11,318 bases of DNA. Source: Firmicutes bacterium UBA5420 (GTDB lineage Bacteria > Bacillota > Limnochordia > Darwinibacteriales > Darwinibacteriaceae). The stretch lies in assembly GCA_002409455.1 (NCBI GenBank), contig DHNI01000126.1, forward strand, positions 7,735-19,052. Reading direction: 5' to 3'. The notes beneath the pieces are model-generated. The model worked only from the letters and a program-made list of their open reading frames with translations. It made no database searches and was not told the origin of the DNA. Below, piece after piece: positions 1-6,250 of the stretch. Both the position numbers and the translations under genes were made by a program. The number at the start of each line of letters is the position of its first letter. Position 1 is the first letter of the stretch.

Positions 1-262
1 GAAGGCCGCCCTCTACTCCATAGCCTACGGCCTTTACTGAAAGCTCCCAGTTCATATTGGACCAAACCGTAATGTTCAACTCTTGAATATCCGTTTGCCC
101 TGGTGCCACAGGTAAAAAGGTTAACGTGTCTGGATTGGAGATTCGCAGGCCCGGTAGCACCTCCACTTGAAACGTAACCACATTTGATGCCTGTATCCCT
201 TTTCCAAAAGCAAGAAGTGCAGCTAAGCACATGATGCCTACTAAGAACTTATGTCTAGCCAT
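1..262 (-). CDS. Secreted protein of unknown function, N-terminal part (cut by window edge)
   Basis: Eighty-seven codons from an ATG at 262 run off the left edge. An AAGGAGG Shine-Dalgarno sequence lies six bases upstream of the ATG. Residues 1-25 form a classical signal peptide: Arg and Lys near the start, a hydrophobic stretch, and a likely cleavage site after GIQA. The visible mature part alternates hydrophobic and polar residues, as in beta-sandwich domains (VTFQVEVLPGL, then SNPDTLTFLPVAPGQ, then ITVWSNMNWELSV). The NPDTLTF...APGQ and sN-W-L pattern resembles repeats in secreted surface or matrix-like proteins, but I cannot name a family. It is transcribed leftward from its own consensus promoter and is separated from metK by a terminator, so it is probably not part of the metK unit. 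Confidence 0.8.
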   Translation of the reverse strand, partial: MARHKFLVGIMCLAALLAFGKGIQASNVVTFQVEVLPGLRISNPDTLTFLPVAPGQTDIQELNITVWSNMNWELSVKAVGYGVEGGL

Positions 263-295
263 TGATTTCCTCCTTGGAGGATAGACCCTGCCTAG

Positions 296-324
296 ATTAT
301 ATACTGTCTATAGTTTCCTGTCAA
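296..324 (-). promoter_or_regulatory. Consensus sigma-A promoter of the secreted-protein gene
   Basis: On the minus strand, TTGACA (324-319) and TATAAT (301-296) are separated by exactly 17 bp, a full match to the housekeeping consensus. The predicted transcription start is near 289, giving a leader of about 27 nt with a strong Shine-Dalgarno sequence. The sequence ATAGAC at 311-306 and its complement GTCTAT at 286-281 flank the -10 box, which could be an operator. Confidence 0.85.
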
Positions 325-355
325 TTGGGTTTATTCTGAATATTAGTGCCAAAGA

Positions 356-389
356 AAGAGCAGGACATCCACAGCGACATCCTGCTTTT
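356..389 (-). terminator. Probable terminator after metK
   Basis: The arms at 359-365 and 380-386 are a perfect 7-bp inverted repeat (AGCAGGA/TCCTGCT), extended by weaker A-T and G-U pairs. The minus-strand sequence after the stem (CTTTCTTTGG) is only moderately T-rich. The hairpin starts 7-10 bases past the metK stop, the expected place for its terminator. Confidence 0.6.
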
Positions 390-395
390 CGAAGA

Positions 396-1577
396 TTATT
401 TTCGCAATGCCTCTACTTTGTCGAGGCGCTCCCACGGTAGATCCAGATCAAGCCGTCCAAAATGACCGTAGGCTGCAACTTGTCTATAAATAGGCCTACA
501 TAGATCCAGGTTCCGGATAATGGCCTGCGGACGCAGGTCGAAGTTCTCTCGGATCAGCTCTTCGATCGCTTCATCAGGAATGGTACCGGTGCCAAAGGTA
601 TTCACAAAAAGAGATAAGGGTTTCGCCACTCCAATTGCATAAGCCACTTGCACCTCAACCCTCCTGGCTAAACCGGCCGCGACAACATTTTTCGCCGCGT
701 AGCGGGCTGCATACGAAGCAGACCTGTCAACCTTCGACGGATCCTTGCCTGAAAAGGCTCCGCCTCCATGGCGACCAAAGCCGCCATAGCTATCAACAAT
801 AATCTTTCGGCCTGTAAGTCCTGCGTCACCTAGGGGTCCACCCACCACAAAGCGACCTGTGGGATTTACCAAAACCTTGGTTTTGTCCGTCCAGAGCTCC
901 CTAGGAATGATCTCTTCAATCACATGTTTGTGAATATCGGCAAAAATGGTGGCTTGATCGACCTCAGGGTGATGCTGTGCTGCAACCACTACATTGTCAA
1001 CCGCAAGGGGCCGGTCGTCTTCATCATAGAGAATGGATACTTGAGTCTTGCCATCCGGCCTTAGATATGGAATTAGACCACTCTTGCGCACATCGGCCAA
1101 ACGTTTCGACAGCTTATGAGCCAATGTGATGGGCATGGGCATATACTCTGGAGTTTCGTCAGTGGCATATCCAAACATCATTCCTTGATCTCCTGCCCCC
1201 ATAGAGGAATCAGAGTCAAAGTCACCAGAACGTTTCTCTACCGCCTCATTCACACCTAGGGCAATATCGGGAGACTGTTCTTGAATGGACGTGAGTACCG
1301 CACAGGTGTCAGCATCAAAACCATACTTTGCCCGATCATAACCAATATCCCTAATGACTTCACGTACAATATGTGATATCTCCACATAGCACTGGGTGCT
1401 GATTTCACCAAGAATCAAAACCAACCCCGTTGAGATCGCTGTTTCACAAGCCACCCGCGCCTTCGGATCCTGTTCAATAATTGCATCTACAACGGCATCG
1501 GAGATCTGATCGCAGACTTTATCTGGATGCCCCTCCGTCACAGATTCTGATGTGAATAAGTATTTCCTTGTTGCCAT
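396..1577 (-). CDS. metK: S-adenosylmethionine synthetase
   Basis: This cytoplasmic enzyme makes SAM from methionine and ATP. From the chosen start it has 393 residues, the usual family length. The N-terminus reads MATRKYLFTSESVTEGHPDK, with the ATP/methionine-binding GHPDK motif at 16-20. The signature hexapeptide GAGDQG is at 127-132, and the glycine-rich GGGAFSGKD-P-KVDRS segment is at 271-286. I chose the ATG at 1577 because it aligns with the conserved family start and has AAAGGA eight bases upstream. An in-frame ATG at 1595 and a TTG at 1601 would add 6 or 8 residues. A SAM-I riboswitch and a promoter lie directly upstream, so SAM should repress its own synthesis. A hairpin follows the stop. 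Confidence 0.97.
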   Translation of the reverse strand: MATRKYLFTSESVTEGHPDKVCDQISDAVVDAIIEQDPKARVACETAISTGLVLILGEISTQCYVEISHIVREVIRDIGYDRAKYGFDADTCAVLTSIQEQSPDIALGVNEAVEKRSGDFDSDSSMGAGDQGMMFGYATDETPEYMPMPITLAHKLSKRLADVRKSGLIPYLRPDGKTQVSILYDEDDRPLAVDNVVVAAQHHPEVDQATIFADIHKHVIEEIIPRELWTDKTKVLVNPTGRFVVGGPLGDAGLTGRKIIVDSYGGFGRHGGGAFSGKDPSKVDRSASYAARYAAKNVVAAGLARRVEVQVAYAIGVAKPLSLFVNTFGTGTIPDEAIEELIRENFDLRPQAIIRNLDLCRPIYRQVAAYGHFGRLDLDLPWERLDKVEALRK

Positions 1578-1600
1578 ACTGCCCATCCTTTCCATAAGCA

Positions 1601-1626
1601 AATCCTCTCCCTTGCGAGAGAGGATT
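1601..1626 (-). terminator. Riboswitch expression-platform hairpin (terminator or RBS sequestrator)
   Basis: In minus-strand sense, AATCCTCTC (1626-1618) pairs perfectly with GAGAGGATT (1609-1601) around an 8-nt loop. The following bases TGCTTATGG give only a broken U-tract, so termination would be weak. The 3' arm also contains GAGAGG, which is placed to serve as a Shine-Dalgarno for the alternative ATG at 1595. A competing pairing is visible: GAGGGAT (1649-1643), which shares bases with the 3' strand of aptamer stem P1, can pair with ATCCTCTC (1625-1618) with one bulge. That is the expected anti-terminator or anti-sequestrator. Confidence 0.7.
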
Positions 1627-1644
1627 CAATAAACGCTGATCCAT

Positions 1645-1762
1645 CCCTCATCTGTCAAAACCACCAACCAGGTAGTCTTGCTGGATTTAGCACCTTGTGA
1701 AATTCTCTCCACCGGTTGCCGGGCTTCGTAGGGCCAGTCCCTCCACCACTCTTGATGAGTCT
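1645..1762 (-). ncRNA. SAM-I (S-box) riboswitch aptamer upstream of metK
   Basis: The minus-strand sequence carries the conserved S-box core. P1 is CTCATC (1759-1754) paired with GATGAG (1652-1647). It is followed by AAGAGTGGTGGAGGGA, then CTGGCCCTACGAAGCCCGGC with the kink-turn and pseudoknot elements, then AACC. The conserved GGTGCTAAATCC and CAGCAAGA segments come before a P4 hairpin, CTACC/GGTGG. In the S-box family, SAM binding stabilises P1 and turns expression off. A metK target fits, since metK is one of the commonest S-box genes in Firmicutes. Confidence 0.95.
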
Positions 1763-1771
1763 GTTTATTTG

Positions 1772-1800
1772 ATTGTAGCCTAATCTTGAGAGCTAGTCAA
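1772..1800 (-). promoter_or_regulatory. Promoter of the SAM riboswitch-metK transcript
   Basis: On the minus strand, TTGACT (1800-1795) and TACAAT (1777-1772) are 17 bp apart, one mismatch each from the sigma-A consensus. Transcription would start near 1765, a few bases before aptamer stem P1. The -35 box coincides with the last codons and stop (GTT GAC TAG) of the upstream lipoprotein gene. Confidence 0.8.
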
Positions 1801-2497
1801 CTTTATGCCAGCGATACGTAGGCATAAGGTCTTGCGTAAACTTGCCGACTGCCTGACGTATAGCGGACTCCCTCACGTAGGGAATGTCATTTCGGTGCGG
1901 AGAAGGCGTATTCCAAGAACTTGGCGCAGTGCCATCGCGGAACCATCCAATCGTCTTTTTACTGTCCGTAGAACCCTCCCCTTCAACTCTCACACTATGA
2001 ATCACATTTCCACTACGAGTATCCATAACTCTGCCGAGAAAGCTTACCATAGCCTTCGTATTCTGGCCTATTTCCCACTCATATCCCTTGACGTCCCTTT
2101 CATATCGTTCCTTCGTGGGGTATGGTTGTGTCTGCGTGACAGGGGCAAAATAACCTGACACTTCACCTATGACCAAAGCATCGACCCCGAGCATCTGGCC
2201 AAGGCGGATGGCTTCATCTCGATTGGGAGATTGGCCCCTAAGCAGGCCAAGGCGAACCAGCGCCCATTCCGCTTCATCTGGACCGATCACTCTGTAATAT
2301 TCCGAAAGCGTCCGCGTGATTTGCTGTTCCACCTCATGGGATAGAGCATAATCACCAGTGAAATTGTCTAAGAATAATACGGCTACCGTATTTCCCCCGC
2401 CAACAGTCACCTTAGGCGGAATCATCTCACGCTCATAGCCCGCACAGCCTGTAAGAAGCAATGCGACCAGCACTAACAACCCTAATCTGCGCTTCAT
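1793..2497 (-). CDS. Lipoprotein with CsgG/LpoB-like domain
   Basis: This is a predicted 234-residue lipoprotein. The N-terminus KRRLGLLVLVALLLTGC is a lipoprotein signal peptide with lipobox LLTGC and lipidated Cys18, so the mature protein should be anchored outside the cytoplasmic membrane or in an outer membrane. The core pattern AVLFLDNFTGD, a helix with LSEYYRVIG, then LGQMLGVDALVIGEVSGY is typical of the alpha/beta domain shared by CsgG, FlgO, LpoB and related lipoproteins; this is pattern recognition, not a search. The C-terminal half (MVSFLGRVMDTRSGNVI, then VRESAIRQAV) continues that fold. I chose the ATG at 2497 because GGGGGAAG sits seven bases upstream; a GTG at 2515 has no good ribosome site. 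No terminator separates it from the metK riboswitch, so its transcripts probably run into it. The partner or process served is unknown. Confidence 0.8.
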   Translation of the reverse strand: MKRRLGLLVLVALLLTGCAGYEREMIPPKVTVGGGNTVAVLFLDNFTGDYALSHEVEQQITRTLSEYYRVIGPDEAEWALVRLGLLRGQSPNRDEAIRLGQMLGVDALVIGEVSGYFAPVTQTQPYPTKERYERDVKGYEWEIGQNTKAMVSFLGRVMDTRSGNVIHSVRVEGEGSTDSKKTIGWFRDGTAPSSWNTPSPHRNDIPYVRESAIRQAVGKFTQDLMPTYRWHKVD

Positions 2498-2598
2498 TTT
2501 CTTCCCCCGTTTCACTGCCTAGTCCATTCCTGAACCTTCTCTGTATTTCGCCAGCAGACATGATTTCCCTACCACTTGACCCCATTTTTGTCAAAAGA

Positions 2599-2637
2599 TT
2601 CTACGACCCGATCCAGAAGTGAAATTAGGTTGTAGAA
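2599..2637. repeat. Inverted repeat in the divergent intergenic region
   Basis: TTCTACGACC (2599-2608) and GGTTGTAGAA (2628-2637) are inverted copies matching at 9 of 10 bases. The tenth would be a G-U pair in RNA, so a transcript could form a 10-bp stem with a 19-nt loop. It lies between the divergent lipoprotein and desulfurase genes, with no T-tract. The nearby TTGACA on the minus strand (2594-2589) has no convincing -10 partner, and I find no clear plus-strand promoter. It could be an operator or a 5' leader hairpin. Confidence 0.5.
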
Positions 2638-2707
2638 AAGAGGAAATGAAAGGGATTACTAGAAATAAGCAACGCTAGGTCTTAACCTCGCACAAGGAGG
2701 CACGCTC

Positions 2708-3877
2708 ATGCGTAATGAAATTTACCTAGATAACAGCGCCACCACCCCCGTAGCTGAAGAGGTAGTGCAGGCTATGGAGCCTTATTGGTCCATACAATAC
2801 GGAAATCCGTCTTCGCCCCATATAAGGGGTGTTGCTGCAGAAAATACGCTCCATGCCAACCGTAAGCAGCTAGGGAGCCTACTGCAGGTTAATCCCGCTC
2901 AACTCTATTTCACAGCGAGCGGAACCGAGGCCAACAACATGGCAATTCAAGGCGTGGCCAACACGCCCTATTTTCTACGCAATCCTGGCCACATTATCAC
3001 TACACCCATTGAGCATCCCTCCGTGCTCAAGGTAGTGATGCACCTAGAAGAACTCGGATGGTCGGTCAGCTACCTCGATGTAGATGGTTTCGGGCAGATA
3101 GACCCAAATGAATTTTCTAAGCACTTAAAGCCCAATACTAAGATAGTGAGCATAATGCTCGTCAATAATGAACTTGGTTCAATCGCCCCGGTTAACGAAA
3201 TTGGCAAGATCATCGAAGCAGAAAACAAAGAACGACAACACAAGATCATCTTCCACGTAGATGCGGTGCAAGCATTGGGCCATCTGCCGGTAAGAATCCC
3301 AGAGCTCAAGGCGCATCTTTGTAGCTTTAGCGCTCATAAGATCTTTGGACCTAAGGGAATTGGGCTGCTCTACGCCAGTCGGCAAGCCCAGCTGCGGCCG
3401 ATTCTATTTGGCGGAGATCAAGAAGATGGTCTGCGGCCCGGCACGGAGAATATTCCCGCCATCGTTGGATTCACCAAAGCGGCCCAGTTAGTCACCGACA
3501 ACCTTGAACCCAATGTAGCGCAGCTTAGACGTCTCCGCCAGGCGCTGATTGATGGCATAAAGACCATTCCAGACGCACGGATCAATAGCCCCCTAGATGG
3601 TGCCCCCCACTTGCTGAATGCTAGTTTCCCGGGAGTTCGCGGTGAAGTTCTAGTACACTTTCTTGAACAAAAGCGCATCTTTGTTGCCATGGGTGCTGCC
3701 TGCTCATCCAAGAAGAAAGGGGCATCCCATGTACTCCAGGCTATTGGCCTAGAGCAAGATGAGATTCTCTCTGCCATACGCTTCAGCATAGCGCCAACCA
3801 TTACCCTTGACCAGATAGAATACGTAGTCTATAGTCTAAAGGACACTGTGGAAGAAATCCGCAACATTTATATCTAA
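2708..3877 (+). CDS. Cysteine desulfurase (NifS/IscS family), probable sulfur donor to ThiI
   Basis: This PLP enzyme converts cysteine to alanine and carries the sulfur as a protein persulfide. It has 389 residues, the normal length. Visible family features are YLDNSATTP (6-14), SGTEANN (71-77), His103 in EHPS, HVDAVQ (183-188, with the pyridoxal-binding Asp185), the PLP lysine Lys211 in SFSAHK, the GLRPGTEN motif (241-248), and the catalytic Cys332 in AACSS on a short mobile loop. AAGGAGG lies seven bases before the ATG. thiI starts ten bases after its stop, so the two are almost certainly co-transcribed. In Bacillus subtilis a dedicated desulfurase (NifZ) is paired with ThiI in the same way. 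A general role in Fe-S assembly is less likely, as no scaffold gene is adjacent, but it is not excluded. Confidence 0.93.
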   Translation: MRNEIYLDNSATTPVAEEVVQAMEPYWSIQYGNPSSPHIRGVAAENTLHANRKQLGSLLQVNPAQLYFTASGTEANNMAIQGVANTPYFLRNPGHIITTPIEHPSVLKVVMHLEELGWSVSYLDVDGFGQIDPNEFSKHLKPNTKIVSIMLVNNELGSIAPVNEIGKIIEAENKERQHKIIFHVDAVQALGHLPVRIPELKAHLCSFSAHKIFGPKGIGLLYASRQAQLRPILFGGDQEDGLRPGTENIPAIVGFTKAAQLVTDNLEPNVAQLRRLRQALIDGIKTIPDARINSPLDGAPHLLNASFPGVRGEVLVHFLEQKRIFVAMGAACSSKKKGASHVLQAIGLEQDEILSAIRFSIAPTITLDQIEYVVYSLKDTVEEIRNIYI

Positions 3878-3887
3878 GGAGATGCTT

Positions 3888-5051
3888 ATGTACCCCTTGC
3901 TCTTAGTCCGTTATGGCGAGCTTAGCCTCAAAGGACGTAATCGCAAAACTTTCGAAGACATCTTATTAGCCAATATGCGCTCATCGCTAGCTGGTCTTCC
4001 CCATGGTCGTATCACCAAAACCTTCGGGCGCATCTATCTTGAGACCAACGATAATTGGGCGGAGCTAGCCCAACGGCTGCAAGGCGTCTTTGGAATTGTT
4101 TCTGTCTCCCCCGTCCTCAAACGCGCACTTGATCTAGAAGCGATCAAAGAGGGAGCGTCATTGGTGATCCAAGATACAAAGGGAAGCACGTTCAAAGTAG
4201 AAGCAAGAAGGCCGAATAAGGCCTTTCCCTTGACCTCCCCAGAGCTTTGCAGCACTCTAGGAGGTCATCTATTACGTGGCTTTCCCCACTTATCCGTCGA
4301 TGTGCACGACCCCGATTTCATCCTCAATGTGGAGATTCGCCAAGAAGGGGCATTTCTGTACTCACAGGTCATTCCTTCTTTCGGTGGATTACCAGCCGGT
4401 TCTTCAGGAAAAGGCCTCTTGCTCCTTTCAGGGGGTATAGACAGCCCCATCGCCGGCTTTTTATCCATGAAAAGAGGTGTTCGGATCGAAGGATTGCATT
4501 TTTACTCCTACCCTTTCACATCTGAACGATCCAAAACTAAAGTTACGGAACTGGCTAGGCTTTTAGCACCGTATAATGCCAGGGGTTCCTTCAAGCTCTG
4601 GATTGCCTATTTTACAGAGATTCAAAAGGCGTTGCAGAAAAGTTCGTACCCCACACTATCCATCACCTTGATGCGCCGTTTTATGCTTCGCATTGCCACT
4701 GAGCTTGCGGAGCGCGAAGGGGCACTAGCTCTGATTACAGGCGATAGCCTAGGACAAGTAGCGAGCCAAACCATGGAGAGTATCCATGTCATTAATGCAG
4801 TGACCACCACACCCGTTTTCAGGCCACTTATTGGTATGGATAAGCAAGAGATTATTGATCTTGCGATGAAAATTGGCACCTATGAGACTTCAATTCTCCC
4901 CTACGAAGACTGCTGTACGGTTTTTGTGCCAAAACATCCAGCTACAAAGCCAAGGATCGAACAGGTCTTACAAGCAGAAGAAGAGCTCGATGTCCATGGG
5001 TTAGTGACTGAAGCGTTGGCCAAAACCGAAGTTTTGCTGATAAATCGCTAA
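3888..5051 (+). CDS. thiI: tRNA 4-thiouridine synthetase ThiI (no rhodanese domain)
   Basis: The protein adenylates uridine 8 of tRNA and inserts sulfur to give 4-thiouridine, a near-UV sensor base. In some bacteria it also serves thiamine thiazole synthesis. It has 387 residues. The N-terminal ferredoxin-like part begins YPLLLVRYGELSLKGRNRKTF, with a THUMP-like region to about 165. The PP-loop SGGIDSP is at 181-187, and TGDSLGQVASQT follows at 284-295. The protein ends soon after PYEDCC (Cys342, Cys343), so the C-terminal rhodanese domain of the Escherichia coli enzyme is absent, as in most Firmicutes. The ATG at 3888 is chosen because AAGGAG (3876-3881) is six bases upstream; the in-frame ATG at 3882 directly abuts that site. 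It follows the desulfurase by ten bases. Confidence 0.95.
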   Translation: MYPLLLVRYGELSLKGRNRKTFEDILLANMRSSLAGLPHGRITKTFGRIYLETNDNWAELAQRLQGVFGIVSVSPVLKRALDLEAIKEGASLVIQDTKGSTFKVEARRPNKAFPLTSPELCSTLGGHLLRGFPHLSVDVHDPDFILNVEIRQEGAFLYSQVIPSFGGLPAGSSGKGLLLLSGGIDSPIAGFLSMKRGVRIEGLHFYSYPFTSERSKTKVTELARLLAPYNARGSFKLWIAYFTEIQKALQKSSYPTLSITLMRRFMLRIATELAEREGALALITGDSLGQVASQTMESIHVINAVTTTPVFRPLIGMDKQEIIDLAMKIGTYETSILPYEDCCTVFVPKHPATKPRIEQVLQAEEELDVHGLVTEALAKTEVLLINR

Positions 5052-5108
5052 AAATCCTTTTAATTTTCTACCTTTTTGCAGGAAAATGAATTCTTTTGAC
5101 GAAACTAG

Positions 5109-5137
5109 CGGAAACCCCTGATTAGGAGACGGTTCCG
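5109..5137 (+). promoter_or_regulatory. Hairpin covering the ribosome binding site of the 57-codon ORF
   Basis: CGGAA (5109-5113) pairs with TTCCG (5133-5137), CC (5115-5116) with GG (5131-5132), and CCT (5117-5119) with AGG (5124-5126) around a GATT loop. The structure ends one base before the ATG at 5139 and contains the AGGAG Shine-Dalgarno (5124-5128). It has no U-tract, so it is not a terminator. It could limit translation initiation or mark a processing site after thiI. Confidence 0.45.
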
Positions 5138-5138
5138 A

Positions 5139-5312
5139 ATGCAGAATACTTCCCATGACTTGGAGACATTGCTGGCAGAAATTGAGCGCCTCAGACTGGA
5201 GAACGCAATACTACGCAAAGCTGCAGGCATTCAAGCGTGTCCTGCATCCACCTCACAGCAGCCCCATGTGACTTCTGATGAACGTCAAGCGTTACTCAAG
5301 AAGACGGTATAA
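5139..5312 (+). CDS. Small coiled-coil protein of unknown function (57 aa)
   Basis: An ATG with AGGAG ten bases upstream opens a 57-codon frame ending in TAA, seven bases before a strong terminator. That placement supports a real gene. Residues 8-29 (LETLLAEIERLRLENAILRKAA) are broken here only by description: leucines at 8, 11, 12, 18, 20 and 25 with acidic and basic partners give a short leucine-zipper-like coiled coil. The C-terminal half is polar with one Cys (34) and ends in LLKKTV. The zipper resembles the oligomerisation helix of IS3-family OrfA, but there is no helix-turn-helix and no other transposon trace. It follows thiI by 87 bases without an intervening terminator, so it may be the last gene of the desulfurase-thiI unit. 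I do not recognise a family. Confidence 0.6.
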   Translation: MQNTSHDLETLLAEIERLRLENAILRKAAGIQACPASTSQQPHVTSDERQALLKKTV

Positions 5313-5318
5313 GTTTTG

Positions 5319-5349
5319 AGGCCCCTTAAATGGGGCCTTTCCTTTTCAT
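5319..5349 (+). terminator. Strong intrinsic terminator of the desulfurase-thiI-small ORF unit
   Basis: AGGCCCC (5319-5325) and GGGGCCT (5332-5338) form a perfect GC-rich 7-bp stem with a TTAAAT loop, followed by TTTCCTTTTC. Read on the minus strand it has no U-tract, but the stem may still slow transcripts from the convergent operon, whose last stop is at 5369-5371. Confidence 0.88.
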
Positions 5350-5368
5350 TCGTTCCAGTTTTCACTAC

Positions 5369-6250
5369 CTAGCGATAGCAACCGATACCAAGGATGCGGC
5401 CAATGTTGGCATCAGGATCAACTGTCACTTCAAGACTTCCATCAATGGCCGTTAATAGGGTCGTTACACCCGGCCCATGTCCTGCTAGTAGACAATCGGA
5501 GTGCACTACTATTCCTATGGAGATAGCACCCCGGCGATAGCTACGCCCAAAGCGATTGTCTGAATCCTCTAAGGCCACAAAATCACCAAATTTGAGCTGG
5601 TCAATGCCTAAAGCTCTAATCTCTTCTTGGTCTGTTGTGGTAATATCGTAGTCCCCTGAAGCAGTAGACGCACTCCCAAGACCAGATCCCATAAACCTGG
5701 CCGGAACTTTTCCTGCCACTGGCACCACAAGCTTGCCATTTTCCTCTTTGATCCCCAATTTTCCTAAGAGATTGGGATCCAAATTGCGAATTGTAATACC
5801 GGGGTAATCCGCAAATGTTAGCCCCTGCCCGAAGGATTTGATCAACACTTTGTCTTCGATGACCATTTTCTCTAGATCCTCATCGGCAAAGTCCATGATC
5901 ACATGCTCAATTCCACCATGCATGCCCGTCACGACCCCTTTGGCCCCTTTGGCATCACCTGAGATTACTACTGCCTCGTTACCCACGCAGGCTAACGTGT
6001 TGTACGCTTGGTTCCTGCTACTGCCCCGCTCATCAATGGTGGCCGCAGTTGAAACACAAGGTTCAACATGATCTCCAGCCCAACCAAAGGCCGAATGGCC
6101 CACCTTCACATTGTAACTAATTCCTCCTGTGCCCGGCAAAACAAAGGGAACCCCTTCCCGATCCACCCTATAGGCCCCGTTGCGTAGCGGGGGAGTAATC
6201 TGTCCCTGCACCGAGAGTTTCACAAGCTTATCTACGTTCGTCTTCAACAT
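5369..6250 (-). CDS. DUF4438-like protein of unknown function
   Basis: This 293-residue protein has no signal peptide or membrane segment and is probably cytoplasmic. The glycine-rich segments GTGGISYNVKVGHSAFGWAGDHVEPCVS and MGSGLGSASTASGDYDI, and the C-terminal GAISIGIVVHSDCLLAGHGPGV, are what I recall from DUF4438, a family found in Thermotoga and other anaerobes. The assignment is from memory and not verified. Conserved-looking His, Asp and Cys residues sit in these segments, but no reaction can be inferred. The ATG at 6250 is chosen because AAGGAGG lies nine bases upstream; a TTG at 6259 abuts that site. The start lies inside the VanZ-like gene (23-nt overlap), so translation is probably coupled. 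It is the last gene of the operon. Confidence 0.75.
   Translation of the reverse strand: MLKTNVDKLVKLSVQGQITPPLRNGAYRVDREGVPFVLPGTGGISYNVKVGHSAFGWAGDHVEPCVSTAATIDERGSSRNQAYNTLACVGNEAVVISGDAKGAKGVVTGMHGGIEHVIMDFADEDLEKMVIEDKVLIKSFGQGLTFADYPGITIRNLDPNLLGKLGIKEENGKLVVPVAGKVPARFMGSGLGSASTASGDYDITTTDQEEIRALGIDQLKFGDFVALEDSDNRFGRSYRRGAISIGIVVHSDCLLAGHGPGVTTLLTAIDGSLEVTVDPDANIGRILGIGCYR

Noticed and set aside
1805..2158. 117-codon open frame on the plus strand
   Set aside because: It is antisense to the lipoprotein gene, has no ribosome site and no recognisable protein pattern. The minus frame has a lipobox and family motifs.
2566..2594. Possible lipoprotein promoter (minus strand TTGACA at 2594-2589)
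   Set aside because: The -35 box is perfect, but the 17-bp position gives TAGGGA, too weak to call. The true promoter was not located.
5096..5124. Possible promoter before the 57-codon ORF (TTGACG at 5096-5101)
   Set aside because: No acceptable -10 box occurs 16-18 bases downstream; the 17-bp position reads TGATTA.
5139..5312. IS3-family transposase remnant
   Set aside because: The zipper resembles OrfA, but there is no helix-turn-helix, OrfB fragment or terminal inverted repeat nearby. It is kept as an unknown small protein.
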